Program-made: the position numbers and the translations under genes | The notes under the pieces: model-generated | The model's input: the letters and a program-made list of their open reading frames with translations, nothing else | What the model was told of the DNA's origin: nothing | Database searches by the model: none | Part shown: positions 30,607 to 40,040 of the stretch, piece by piece | How positions within the stretch are numbered: position 1 is the first letter of the stretch | How the letters are laid out: each line of letters opens with the position of its first letter | NCBI GenBank assembly: GCA_009746045.1 | Contig: RPFO01000366.1 | Location: 1-62,000 of the forward strand | Source of the DNA: Mesostigma viride | Taxonomy: Eukaryota > Streptophyta > Mesostigmatophyceae > Mesostigmatales > Mesostigmataceae | Length of the DNA stretch: 62,000 nt | Direction: 5' to 3'

Positions 30607-31573
30607 TCATGGCTTACCCACCTGGCCAGAGCCTGCTCCAGCAGACTTGGCCTGGTCTGGGCAGTCACGTCGCCAATGACCCGTCCTGCCACATCCAAAG
30701 CATTTGTCATCCTTCCCAGCAGCAGCCTTCTTCAGGCCACCCTGGTTCTGGCTGCTCTGACTGGCCTGGGTGCCCTGGCCCTGGCTCTTGCCTTGCCCTT
30801 GGCCACCCTTGTTCTGCTGACCACCCTGGTGACCACCAGCCTGCTGCTGACCCTTGCCTTTGGATCCCTGCTGCTGGCCCTTGCCACCCTGGTTACCATT
30901 CTGCCTGCGCCTGTTAGCCCTCTGACGCCTACTAGGTCTGGTTTCTCCCTGAGCACCCTGCCCAGGGGCGTCACCATGGACCTGATGAGCGGAGGCTGAA
31001 GGGGCACCAGTCACCTGGATTGCCTTACAAGCAGCATTGTCAGATGGACGGATATTGAAAATAACCTTTTGCAAGGCTGGCCACGTCCCATCTGTCTGAT
31101 CAGCAAACATCCTAGCTGCATTTCTCCCATCCACACTCAGCCCCATGCGATCCAGGAAGTAATCTGCTACTGCTCTATCAGTCAGATTGAAGCCATGCTT
31201 GGCCCCCTTCTCCCTGATGCGTGTGAGCCGCTGCAGCTCCTCAGCTATTGTGCCCTTGATCTCAAAGGTATCATAGCTGAGCTTATAGTGATTAGTGAGG
31301 TTGAGAACCTTATCAGAAAACTCCTGACGTAGGCCCTCTAGGAACTGAGACCAAGTCAGCTTGTCCTTGACAGCCTGCCTAGCCTTGTCCCTTACCCTCT
31401 CACTTGAATCCCTATTAGTCGTGGATGTGTGGAATACCTGCACAAGGTTGACATGCAGTGGGATCTACAGAGCATGAAACTAGCTCCATATCCTCCAACC
31501 ACTTGTCTAGCTCTTCCTGTCCCACAGGAGGCTTGAGAGGCTTCTGGCCATTCATCACAGCCACAGCACTCAT
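30607..31573 (-). CDS. gag: Copia-type Gag (one frameshift)
   Basis: Capsid/nucleocapsid precursor. From ATG 31,573 (MSAVAVMNGQKPLKPP) the frame shifts near 31,465 in a CCC run into the long frame to 30,607, which holds the helical UBN2/retrotran-gag-like region. A Gly/Gln/Lys-rich basic segment and one CCHC knuckle, CFGCGRTGHWRRDC, lie near the end. The stop is TGA followed by CTT GAA, and pol continues in the same frame. The main frame alone is 278 residues; with the N-terminus ~320. Confidence 0.75.
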
Positions 31574-31580
31574 ATGAGGT

Positions 31581-32021
31581 CTAGCTAGTCCCAGGCAAAG
31601 CACGAGGGTCACTGCCAATGACAGCAGCTCCTACTGGTGCTAATGGCGCAGGAACATGAGCTGCAGGAACACCAGACGGAGGCACACATGGTCTCTTACC
31701 AGGTGCTTGCCGTTCAGCATCCTTCTGGCCCTCCCCCGTCAGCACCACGCCGTCGGTTGGCCACCCTGCACGCTCCTCCCCTTGTGCCACCTCTTTCCTC
31801 TTCCGGTTGGACGCCCTCCTGCCATTGACGCCCTCTGCCGTTGGGATTGCCTGTCCCTCTGGCACGACGTTGGCGGGGCTGCCCGTGTCTGCCCTTGCCT
31901 CACCCCCGCCATCCCCCGCTCCCGCCCCGCTCCCGCTGCCGCCCCCGCGCGTGTTACGAAGCATTATAGAATACAACAGAAACACACGCAGATATGGCCG
32001 CTGGAACCCACTCAGGCTCAC
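31581..32021 (-). CDS. Gly/Ala-rich ORF between accessory ORF and gag
   Basis: 146 codons. Its start overlaps the accessory ORF stop as ATGA (32,018-32,021) and it ends 8 nt before the gag start. Low-complexity Gly/Ala/Ser/Pro-rich, with a basic RRASNRKRKE patch that could be a nuclear-localisation signal. ATGA overlap hints at coupled translation, or it may really be the C-terminus of the accessory ORF after an indel. Confidence 0.4.
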   Translation of the reverse strand: MSLSGFQRPYLRVFLLYSIMLRNTRGGGSGSGAGAGDGGGEARADTGSPANVVPEGQAIPTAEGVNGRRASNRKRKEVAQGEERAGWPTDGVVLTGEGQKDAERQAPGKRPCVPPSGVPAAHVPAPLAPVGAAVIGSDPRALPGTS

Positions 32022-33154
32022 GCACTTACTCCAGACGAGGCCGCCTCCTGGCTTGCACTCGCCTGCCCCTCCTCACGGTCTGGACGCTGCTCAACACCCT
32101 CAGCAACCGTTGTGGCTGCTGCTGCCTCTGCGACAATCTGGAGGTCTGGGTTAAACTCTCCCAGCACGCAGGTCACAGGTCGCCCGTCTTCCTTGCGTTC
32201 GACTGGATGTTGTGTCTCGCCTGGGTTGCGATGCCAAGCAAGATTGCGCAACCACCGCTTACCGCCGCCGACCAGCTCGTTCTGCTCGCCTCGGCCGTAA
32301 CGGTCGTACTCGTGAGTCGCCTCACGAGGTATATGCAGATCAGCTCTCTGCCTTGCCTCGTAGGTCTCGGTAGTGCCGTCGCCCTCGTTTATCTGCTGGG
32401 CTGAGCGTTTGACGGAGCCCTCTGGCTTGTCAGTCCACTCAAAATGGACGTCTTCAGGCGTCTTCTCGACCCCTGCGACAATCTCCACCTCCGGACCCCA
32501 CGCAGTGGTGGTTTCCGGCCTCGGTGTATCAAGCCTTGAGTAGACCCCGAAAGGCTGCGTGGTAATATAAAACCTGTCTGCGTACCCTCTCGACTCTTGC
32601 AAAAGGACAGCAACAAGATTCTCAATGGTTTGGGCAAACACCTCTGCCGTGCTCCAAGGATTTACCGTCTCCCGAGCACGCGCGTTCCGGATGATGTCGG
32701 CGTCTGGTACCCCCTCTCCTAGCACTGCTGTCGCCACCCAGTGGTTAAACAGTCGGGTGCTGCCGAGCGCTGTTGCCACAATCTGGCTAAGCGCCTCCCT
32801 GGCAAGGTCGAGACCGGCAAGCGTGATATGGGCGCCCTGATAAGCGACCTCCACACGATTAGCAGTTTCAGCTAGCGCGTCCCGTAGGCGCACCAACTCT
32901 TCCACCGCCACTCGCCCCGTCTCACCTGGAGAAATCACGACGCGAGCCCGTTGAATAATCGGGTCCGCCGCCGCTGGCCTGTTGCCTCCCCCACTCACCG
33001 CCACCCACCCCTCTTCTGCCAAGTGCCTCGCTACGTAGGCCGCTTGCACGAATGTTGGAGCGTTTGCTTGGTTACGGTAGGGGAAAAACGCTTGCGCGTC
33101 TCTCTGCTCGTTCGCCTCACCAGCACCGTGGCTGCTTGACGATGAACCAGACAT
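32018..33154 (-). CDS. Accessory ORF upstream of gag (unknown)
   Basis: 378 residues from ATG 33,154, the first ATG after the 5' LTR; the longer frame from 33,319 begins inside the LTR and is less likely. N-terminal Ser-rich tail, then a helical domain with many Ala/Arg/Glu, then a hydrophilic region with SRLDTPRPETTTAWG and a charged C-terminus. Not gag or pol and no known motif. The outer copia has a similarly placed ORF of the same helical character, so an extra 5' gene is a family trait. Chaperone, RNA-binding or anti-silencing roles are all possible; none is shown. Confidence 0.6.
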   Translation of the reverse strand: MSGSSSSSHGAGEANEQRDAQAFFPYRNQANAPTFVQAAYVARHLAEEGWVAVSGGGNRPAAADPIIQRARVVISPGETGRVAVEELVRLRDALAETANRVEVAYQGAHITLAGLDLAREALSQIVATALGSTRLFNHWVATAVLGEGVPDADIIRNARARETVNPWSTAEVFAQTIENLVAVLLQESRGYADRFYITTQPFGVYSRLDTPRPETTTAWGPEVEIVAGVEKTPEDVHFEWTDKPEGSVKRSAQQINEGDGTTETYEARQRADLHIPREATHEYDRYGRGEQNELVGGGKRWLRNLAWHRNPGETQHPVERKEDGRPVTCVLGEFNPDLQIVAEAAAATTVAEGVEQRPDREEGQASASQEAASSGVSA

Positions 33155-33177
33155 GAAAGCGTGGAAGCAATAGTACG

Positions 33178-33831
33178 ATTTGCGCAGCAACTCGTCAGCA
33201 GAGCTTGTGAGCTCCTGGTCCTTGCCGGCTGGAATGACCCTAGGCTGCTGGCTAGCAACCTTTATCCTCACACCAGGCCTACGACCCTCGATAGGCTCGC
33301 CACTCGTCGTGACGACCAAGGTTCGTGTGTGAAGACGCTCGTTGCCTCGTTGAGCCTCGAGCTATATGCAACCTCGTTCCATCCTTGTTCCTCGGTCATG
33401 AGCAACGCTGGGCAACGCTACATTGCCAGAGCCTCGTATCGCTGCCTTGCATCCTCGTTGCAGGCAGCATACAGGAATCTCTGGCTATCCTGTGTCTAGG
33501 ACAGCACAGGACCTGCCACAGTCCTGCAAGGACTTACATCCTTGCAGACCTGCTGGCTGGTTACTGGCTTCTACTAGCCACAGTACCGTTGAGCCCTCAG
33601 TACACTGTGTCCCAGTCACGTGAGAGTCCAGGCTAAGCCTGTGCAGGCACGGCCTGCCACGTGTCCTGTCCACTATGCCCTGAGTGTGCCCCGCCCTCGC
33701 CCACCGGTCGGCAGTACTTCGGGACTTGATAACTTTCTAGTCCCTTGTCTGTTCTAGGCGGTTGACACGGCGTTGGAAAGGTCTCCTCAACCTGCATCCA
33801 TCTAGCACATTGGTGCCCCAATATGCTAACT
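33178..33831 (-). repeat. 5' LTR of the minus-strand copia
   Basis: 654 bp, matching 25,835-26,491 except a 3-bp indel. The bases just inside (CGTACTATTGCTTCCACG on the minus strand) would be the primer site; I cannot assign the tRNA. Confidence 0.85.
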
Positions 33832-33836
33832 GTAAC

Positions 33837-33933
33837 ATTATCCAATTTTAACAAAGCTCCGTTTCCAACCATATTAACACATTGCTGCATTGCAACCATA
33901 TCCTTATACATTGCGTTTATAAAAACGTTAACT
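33837..33933 (+). repeat. 5' LTR of the outer copia, second part
   Basis: 97 bases ending CGTTAACT, identical in layout to 53,309-53,405. They follow the GTAAC duplication of the nested element. Confidence 0.85.
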
Positions 33934-34026
33934 CAAATTACAAGCAGTCTCGACGGAACGGCCAGGAGGGTCGTTGCTGTTTGCTGCGTGCAGCGTTGAC
34001 GACGCGAGAAGCTCGTCAGGTGTCGA

Positions 34027-34946
34027 ATGGTGCAGGAAGAACAACGGCAGCAGAATTTCCGGTTTCCTCGGCAGTCTGCTGGTGGTTCCATTTCGCCTGA
34101 ATTGCGTCGTGTGGTTCGAGATTTATCTTTATTGCTTGCAGATCGTCCACCTGTTAATCGCAACTTTGTGCAATTCGTCGACGACCAGGTCGAGGATTGG
34201 GAGCGCATTCTGCAGCACGTCCGAACCATCGTCATTCTGGAGAAACGGAGCGTCGACGACATCGAGCAAGAGCTGCACGGTTTGGTCGGGATCCAGACTG
34301 TGATTACAGCCTTAGCTGAGCGGGTGCGTGCGGAGTTGGCGGCCAGGCGAGGAGAAGCTGCGGAGCCAGCTGGTGCAGTGCGACACGAGTTCGTGCAGGC
34401 AGCAGCGGGTGCGGGTGTACAACGTACGTTCGCAGGCGTAATCGGCGACGAGGGTGTTGCAGCGGGACCAGTTCGACGTGAGCGACGCGGGGCGGAGCGC
34501 TACAGGCGGCTGGCAGAGGTCGAGGCGGCTGCGGAAGCCATCACCGGAGGTCAGCGTGCGGCACGAGTCGGCAGGATTCCGGAGCGAGGAAGGGTTCCTT
34601 TTCAGGAACTGCCCCAACCTCTTCGCGTTCGTGTGACGCGTTGGGAGGAGTTCGCCCCTCTGGGTTACGACAGTGACCTTGAGGTGGGAGCTGTGGGGGT
34701 CGCTGGTCTAGGAGCTTGGCGACCGCGAGGTGCCAAGATACAAGCCGCGGGGTGTTAACGATCGACGGGTTGTCACCTGTCTACTACACTACCGGTGACG
34801 ACGCTGTCATCGCGGGCCGACAGCGGGCCGACGACGGCGCAGCGGGTAGCAGGGTGCCAGAGCTTATCGTTGTGATCGACAGCGACAGTGACAGCGACAA
34901 GGAGAACCAGGAAGCGCCCGCGGGTGACCGTGGTGGTCTTGACTGA
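34027..34946 (+). CDS. Accessory ORF of the outer copia, frameshifted
   Basis: The first frame (34,027-34,758) encodes a helical, Arg/Ala/Glu-rich protein with a RFPRQSAGGSISPELRRVV opening. The second (to 34,946) has SPVYYTTGDDAV and an acidic SDSDSDKE tail. They meet at G4 34,749-34,752; one added G joins them into ~305 residues. It is positioned like the accessory ORF of the minus-strand copia (first gene after the LTR) but is too diverged to align by eye beyond general character. Unknown function. Confidence 0.55.
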
Positions 34947-35047
34947 GTGGTAACACTTGTCATTTTCCTTTCTTGTTCAGTAGCTTATATTGCTTTAATT
35001 GCTGCTTGGCCACTTGGCTGGCTGTAGCAGATCTGAACAGGGGCCAT

Positions 35048-36248
35048 AATGAGTGAGGGCGCTATTGACCAACGAGGGCGCGGTATCGGCTTTGAGCGGC
35101 GCGGCGCTGGGATGGATGGACGTGATGGACGCGATGGACGCGATGGACGCGGTGAAGGCCAGGCGCTGCATGGGAGACCAGGCTGCGCTGGCAGATGATC
35201 AGAGCCAAGGATCTCAGGGCGGTCAGAACGCGCCAGCTGCAGATCAAGCAGCACCTAGGCGGCCGACCGTGGCTGAGGGGTACGCGGTGCTAAGCCAGTT
35301 TCAGTCCATCAAGGACAATTGGCAGCCCCGGGACGCTGAGAGGATGTTAGAGGACATGAACTTGTACACGGACATCTACACCGGTGACAAGCTTCGCATC
35401 CTGGCATCTAGTGCCTACATAAGGCAGTCGGCGAGGCGGCTGTTCAAGTTTGTCCGGGAGCGACACACAGCGGGGGACACCTGGACTGCGTTTATGACGC
35501 GACTCAGGGTGTTCCTGAGTGATAAGAGGACCATAGATGGTTCTCACCTGAAGCAAGAGTACCTGGACTACAAGCCCATCAAGGGGCAGCTACATGCAGT
35601 AGTGGTCCACGCCTTTGAAGACTTTGTCAAGCTGAGGGAGGACGCCATGGCCAAAGGATTCTTCGTTGCAGATCGGATGGCCATGGGCGACTTTCTCAAG
35701 TCGCTGCAGCTGGATCCTGTAACGATGGACAATGTGACCATCCACATGCGCCAAGTCCATGGCTGGGCCGCCATATGACGGACCAGCTGTATGAGTGTTT
35801 CAGCGGCAAGTATGTAGGTGGTAAGCGCCCACGTCAAGGGGACGAGGAGGCAGCTGAACCTGCAGTTAAGTCCATGAGGGGATCGGGCCACGGGGGCCCA
35901 GCGTCCTCGAGGGGGCCTGAGACCTCTTCTAGGGGTCGAGGAAGGTCCAGGAGGGGGCGTGGCAGAATGGCTGGACGGGGGACACCTCCGAAGTCGGGAC
36001 ATCCACAGTCCTGCAGTTTGACTTCAAGAGGGTGGGTGGTCCTCCCAAGGCTGGGCCCAGCAGTGGGACCTCACGGGACATCAGTCAGGTGGAATGTTAT
36101 TTCTGCCATGCAAGGGAAGGGTCACTTCAGGAATGAGTGTCCCTCGTACCTGAGGCAGGAAGGTCAGAGCAAGCCCGCTCAGGGTGGCAGCAAGGAGAAG
36201 GCTGGTCCATCCCAGGATAAGGGCAAGGGCAAGGCTGCTGATCATTGA
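35048..36248 (+). CDS. gag: Gag of the outer copia, frameshifted
   Basis: ATG 35,048 opens an Arg/Gly/Asp-rich N-terminus (four MD-like repeats), and the main frame from ~35,170 to 35,778 is the helical gag domain. After a GGG run near 35,768 the frame moves to 35,775-36,248, with an RGRGRSRRGRGR box and a CCHC knuckle split by two more shifts (CYFCHAR in one frame, GHFRNEC in the other, 36,088-36,140). The final stop is TGA followed by CTT GAG, in frame with pol, the same context as in the minus-strand copia. Inactive as read, although LTRs are near identical. Confidence 0.7.
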
Positions 36249-37399
36249 CTTGAGCCTGCACACATCCCTGAACCCTGGAGGGTGCCCCCAGGGGTGTGTA
36301 ATGTAGCTGCTAGTGATAGCAGTGAGGGGCAGCCCCATGCTCTAGTGACAGAGCCTATTGGACACGATGGGGCAAGCTTGGTTACCACAGAGAGTATGCC
36401 AGCTGTAGCTGCAGTGGTTACTCGCCAACGTGCCCGCCATGGCGGTGCTGAGCCTGAGGTAGGACCTGGTGCTGTGGACCCAGGTGGATCTCAGAAGCAT
36501 TCTGACCGTGCAGGACTGGCACAGGATGGTCAGGATGAGGATAGGGCTGGAGACAGTCTGACAGGCACGACCCTGGTGCCTCCTGTACATAAGGGATCTG
36601 TACATACCTTGAGTGCTAATAATGACAATAAAAGATTTTCTCTCTTGTATGACATTGCCTCAAGGTTGCATACCATGTTTGGCCATGCAGCTCAGTCTTT
36701 GCAAGTTGCTAGACGGCTGGGAGGAAGTGAGTTGTACTCCATCTGCCAACAGGTTGCTCAAGCTTGCAAGTGCAGGCTAGTTGCTAGAAAGCCCAAGCAG
36801 TCTCATGCCAGGTCTCCTATTTTGCAGCCAGGCCATGTGCAGGTAGATATTCAGAGAATCAGGGGTTGGAAGCTGCTGGTGGCAGACTGTGGACAGATAT
36901 ACCAAGTATACAAGACCCTAGAGATCCTGCCTGACATGGAGAAGCCTACATTAATTAATTGCTGCTCTGAAGTTGACAAGGAGCAGGTACCCTGGCTGGG
37001 TTGGAGTTGTTGCAGTGTGACATTCAGTTTGAATGCTGTGAGAACCTGCCAGAATTTCCAGAGTTGCTGATTACACCCAGGGAGAGCCACGGCCAGCAAG
37101 GGGTTGTGGAGAGAGCCATCCATGAGATCAAGACTGTGCTGCTGGTGGAGAGGATTCCAAGGACGTCATCCGCCATTGTGACATCTGCATGGCTACGTTC
37201 TGTGGAGGATAGGCTGAACCTCAGGACTCCCATGTTCTTTGGTGACATTGCCATCAATCCTCTTATGCTGCACACCAGGATGCTGCCAGCTGATGCTGAG
37301 CAGGCATGGAAGGAGAAGCTAGAGGCCAAGTTCCTCAAGCTGAGGCAGAAAGACAAGGGCTGGAGTGTCCTAGAACCTAACGTTGGACAACAGGTTGTT
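36249..37399 (+). pseudogene. pol: Outer copia Pol, N-terminal part with integrase
   Basis: In frame with gag after TGA CTT GAG. Linker, then the integrase zinc finger (LHTMFGHA...ICQQVAQACKC) and catalytic core start (HVQVDIQRI...LLVADCG). One frame change near 36,970 leads to LLQCDIQFE, ESHGQQGVVERA (the E-bearing helix) and the C-terminal RQKDKGWSVLEPN. This integrase core is exactly what the minus-strand relative lacks. Interrupted at 37,404 by the gag-only element; WKEPSFPGKRG resumes at 40,041. Confidence 0.75.
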
Positions 37400-37404
37400 G
37401 TGTG

Positions 37405-38013
37405 TGTCAGAATGTTTGGTACTTTTCTGCTGTTCGGCTTACCGGCAATATTTTCAGTTCATTTTTACAAAGTCCGATGTAGTATAAATCGGCATTAAAT
37501 GTATTTCCAGCGGTGTTAGCTGACATCCGTACCGTACCTAGTGGTACTGTAGCCGCCTGACAAAATTTGCCTGGATCCGCGCTTCGCGCCGACCCTATGT
37601 CCACTAAGTGCTGCCCTGGAGGCGCAATGTCTTTGTACTTGCATACTAAGTGACCCGACGCATCATTTTAGTGTTGATTTAAGCCACCCACTTGTGTGTG
37701 GCGGCTGGATGCACTCTAACTTATACCGTAGATCATTCCCATATCGACGGACACTGTGACAGTGTGTTTTTCCACTTAATGTTGCCCTTGCAAATTTCAT
37801 GGCTACCGAGTTGGTCGGCTGAGCCACAGTCTCATTAAGGCGTGACAGCCTAGTTGGCTGGTTGTTATTAATGCCTAGTTGGCATCTGTTTATGGCCTAG
37901 TTGGCATTAATTGTTTACTCAAACACCTAGTTGGTGTCACCTCTTATTATTAATACAAACGAGACTGATTACAAAGGCTCAAAAGATCTTTCCTCCTCCT
38001 CCGTAATTTAACA
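37405..38013 (+). repeat. 5' LTR, gag-only element
   Basis: Contains AGTATAAATCGG as a possible TATA box and four CCTAGTTGGC-type short repeats near its 3' end (37,850-37,940). Confidence 0.85.
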
Positions 38014-38051
38014 TGGTATCGAGCAGCGAGTAGGCTTTTGTAATTCAGTTT

Positions 38052-38482
38052 ATGTCGAGATTTCACATCTACATGTCAGTTAATCCTCAACCCTACAAAC
38101 ACATTACAATTCGGGGTGCATCGGATCCTATCCCCAGCCCAGACCAATCTGTAGAGGTCAAATTTCACGATTCCGAGCTGGGAAGGAGTGTTCGAATCGT
38201 CTACTCTGGCAATCGCTTCATTTATAAAGACATCATTACGTATCTGTACAGTACGCAAGGACTGGTCGTCTTTTGACCAGAGGGCGCAGTTTGGTCCACG
38301 ACACACAAGCGAGACCCTTTGTCGTATTTGAGGGGGGCTCATTCGGCATTACTACTTACGACGCCGAAATCTGGCATACAATAAACTCTATGCTTCACGA
38401 CTGGAGTTTGGTGCGGACTGCAACCATCACACACTATTTCCTGGGCTACAGCCAGCAAGAATACTCTTTCCTGCACGAGTAA
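38052..38482 (+). CDS. Accessory ORF upstream of gag in the gag-only element, frameshifted
   Basis: Two frames (to 38,276, and 38,273-38,482) join at the T4 run 38,270-38,273 with one added T to give ~143 residues. The result matches the intact accessory ORF of the array copies along its length: NRFIYKDIITYLY against NRFIYRDVVNYLY, and YDAEIWHTINSMLHDWSLVRTATITHY against YDAEIWRTVNDMLYDWQLVRTATVEHY. Conservation despite many nucleotide changes means it codes for protein. Unknown fold and function. Confidence 0.65.
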
Positions 38483-38503
38483 GCTTTTCTTTTCCCTTTC
38501 CGA

Positions 38504-39388
38504 ATGGCCGCCCCAGCTGTTGTTCGCGGCATCAAGGAGGGTACAGTGTTGGGTGCACTGAAGCATTTGTCTTTTGATGGCGAGAGACTGAACGATTTCC
38601 CTGTCTTTAAACTCAAGGTCGAGGGGACCCTGAGGGCTATTGGATATGAGGATGCCCTGAAGGGCACTGGCGTCATCAACGAGCAGCAACAGCGCCTCGG
38701 CTATGCATCTCTTTTGTCAGCTGTAAACGGGACTGCAGCTCTGCACGCAGCCCTGGCTCCAAACGGTTTACTTCACGAAGCGTGGGCAATTCTGGTCGAC
38801 GTATATGGCCATGATCAGACCACCTCTACACACCAGGCGACGACGCTCGAGGAGCTGCTGGCAACTGAAAAGGTGCCAGTAGAGAAGGTGGCAGCCCACC
38901 TCAACGAGATGGAGCGGAAGTATCTCGAATACAACAAGCTGAGCAGTAACAAGCTTCACGATTCCATCCTGGTGACAAGCCACCGCAGGCGCCTTCCAGC
39001 GCTATACGGCCCTGTCCTGGCAGCTTATAACCTTCCAGTAGACATCTCATGGAAGGATTACAAGGCAGCAGTGCTCAAGGCTGACGATCATCTGCGGGTC
39101 AACCGCCACGGTGCAGCATCTTCGTCCAGCACCACCAGCGGTACCGTCTACACCACCCAGGTCGCCTGTCCTCACTGCCAAGAGGACCTGGATGAGACTG
39201 TCTTTCACACCGCAGGTCCAAGGGTCAAGACCTGTTCACACTGCCGTCGCACCGGGCATACCAAGGAGCGGTGCTGGGCTCTCCATCCTGAACTGAAGCG
39301 GGCCAAGAGTGTGGCCAACGCCACCCTGGACCTCGAGAAGATGAACCTGGATCAGGAACCTGAGCTTCCCCCTGGTTTTGTTTTTTGA
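38504..39388 (+). CDS. gag: Gag of the gag-only element, intact
   Basis: 294 residues, starting MAAPAVVRGIKEG. Helical copia gag (UBN2-like) with LNDFPVFKLKVEGTLRAIG, LHEAWAILVDVYG and LNEMERKYLEYNKL. Then two Cys motifs: CPHCQEDLDETVFH and the knuckle CSHCRRTGHTKERC. About 95% like the array gag; it has a longer C-terminus (EPELPPGFVF). It assembles particles that could package the element RNA if Pol is supplied in trans. Confidence 0.85.
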   Translation: MAAPAVVRGIKEGTVLGALKHLSFDGERLNDFPVFKLKVEGTLRAIGYEDALKGTGVINEQQQRLGYASLLSAVNGTAALHAALAPNGLLHEAWAILVDVYGHDQTTSTHQATTLEELLATEKVPVEKVAAHLNEMERKYLEYNKLSSNKLHDSILVTSHRRRLPALYGPVLAAYNLPVDISWKDYKAAVLKADDHLRVNRHGAASSSSTTSGTVYTTQVACPHCQEDLDETVFHTAGPRVKTCSHCRRTGHTKERCWALHPELKRAKSVANATLDLEKMNLDQEPELPPGFVF

Positions 39389-39429
39389 ACAAGTTCTTCC
39401 CTGTAGCCCCGCCTCACAGCATGGGGGTG

Positions 39430-40035
39430 TGTCAGAATGTTTGGTACTTTTCTGCTGTTCGGCTTACCGGCAATATTTTCAGTTCATTTTTACAAAGTCC
39501 GATGTAGTATAAATCGGCATTAAATGTATTTCCAGCGGTGTTAGCTGACATCCGTACCGTACCTAGTGGTACTGTAGCCGCCTGACAAAATTTGCCTGGA
39601 TCCGCGCTTCGCGCCGACCCTATGTCCACTAAGTGCTGCCCTGGAGGCGCAATGTCTTTGTACTTGCATACTAAGTGACCCGACGCATCATTTTAGTGTT
39701 GATGTAAGCCACCCACTTGTGTGTGGCGGCTGGATGCACTCTAACTTATACCGTACATCATTCCCATATCGACGGACACTGTGACAGTGTGTTTTTCCAC
39801 TTAATGTTGCCCTTGCAAATTTCATGGCTACCGAGTTGGTCGGCTGAGCCACAGTCTCATTAAGGCGTGACAGCCTAGTTGGCTGGTTGTTATTAATGCC
39901 TAGTTGGCATCTGTTTATGGCCTAGTTGGCATTTGTTTACTCAAACACCTAGTTGGTGTCACCTCTTATTATTAATACAAACGAGACTGATTACAAAGGC
40001 TCAAAAGATCTTTCCTCCTCCTCCGTAATTTAACA
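39430..40035 (+). repeat. 3' LTR, gag-only element
   Basis: 606 bp, differing from the 5' LTR by a few substitutions (TTGATTTAAG/TTGATGTAAG, CGTAGATC/CGTACATC) and a 3-bp AAT gap. Preceded by GCATGGGGGTG, a short polypurine primer. Confidence 0.85.
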
Positions 40036-40040
40036 GTGTG

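Larger units (their letters stand above)
25835..33831 (-). mobile_element. Minus-strand copia-like element nested in the LTR
   Basis: LTRs are 25,835-26,491 (3' LTR) and 33,178-33,831 (5' LTR), 657 and 654 bp, differing by a 3-bp TAG near 25,900. Target duplication is GTAAC (25,830-25,834 and 33,832-33,836). The uninterrupted sister LTR at 53,300 reads GCGCTGTAACATTATCC, which is the exact empty site. Order on the minus strand: accessory ORF, small Gly-rich ORF, gag, TGA, pol. LTR termini read AGTTAGC...CGCAAAT. The integrase core is missing from pol, so movement must have used enzyme from elsewhere. Confidence 0.88.
37405..40035 (+). mobile_element. Gag-only LTR retrotransposon (TR-GAG type)
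   Basis: LTRs 37,405-38,013 and 39,430-40,035 (about 607 bp, TGTCAG...TTAACA, several differences). TSD GTGTG at 37,400-37,404 and 40,036-40,040. The primer site directly after the 5' LTR is TGGTATCGAGCAGCG, close to the TGGTATCAGAGC initiator-Met primer sites of plant copias. Internal 1.4 kb has an accessory ORF and gag but no protease, integrase or RT. This is the layout of terminal-repeat retrotransposons with a GAG domain. It must borrow Pol from a copia. Confidence 0.88.

Noticed and set aside
31656-32404. Plus-strand frames opposite the copia accessory ORF
   Set aside because: Low-complexity shadows; orientation and LTR context support the minus strand.
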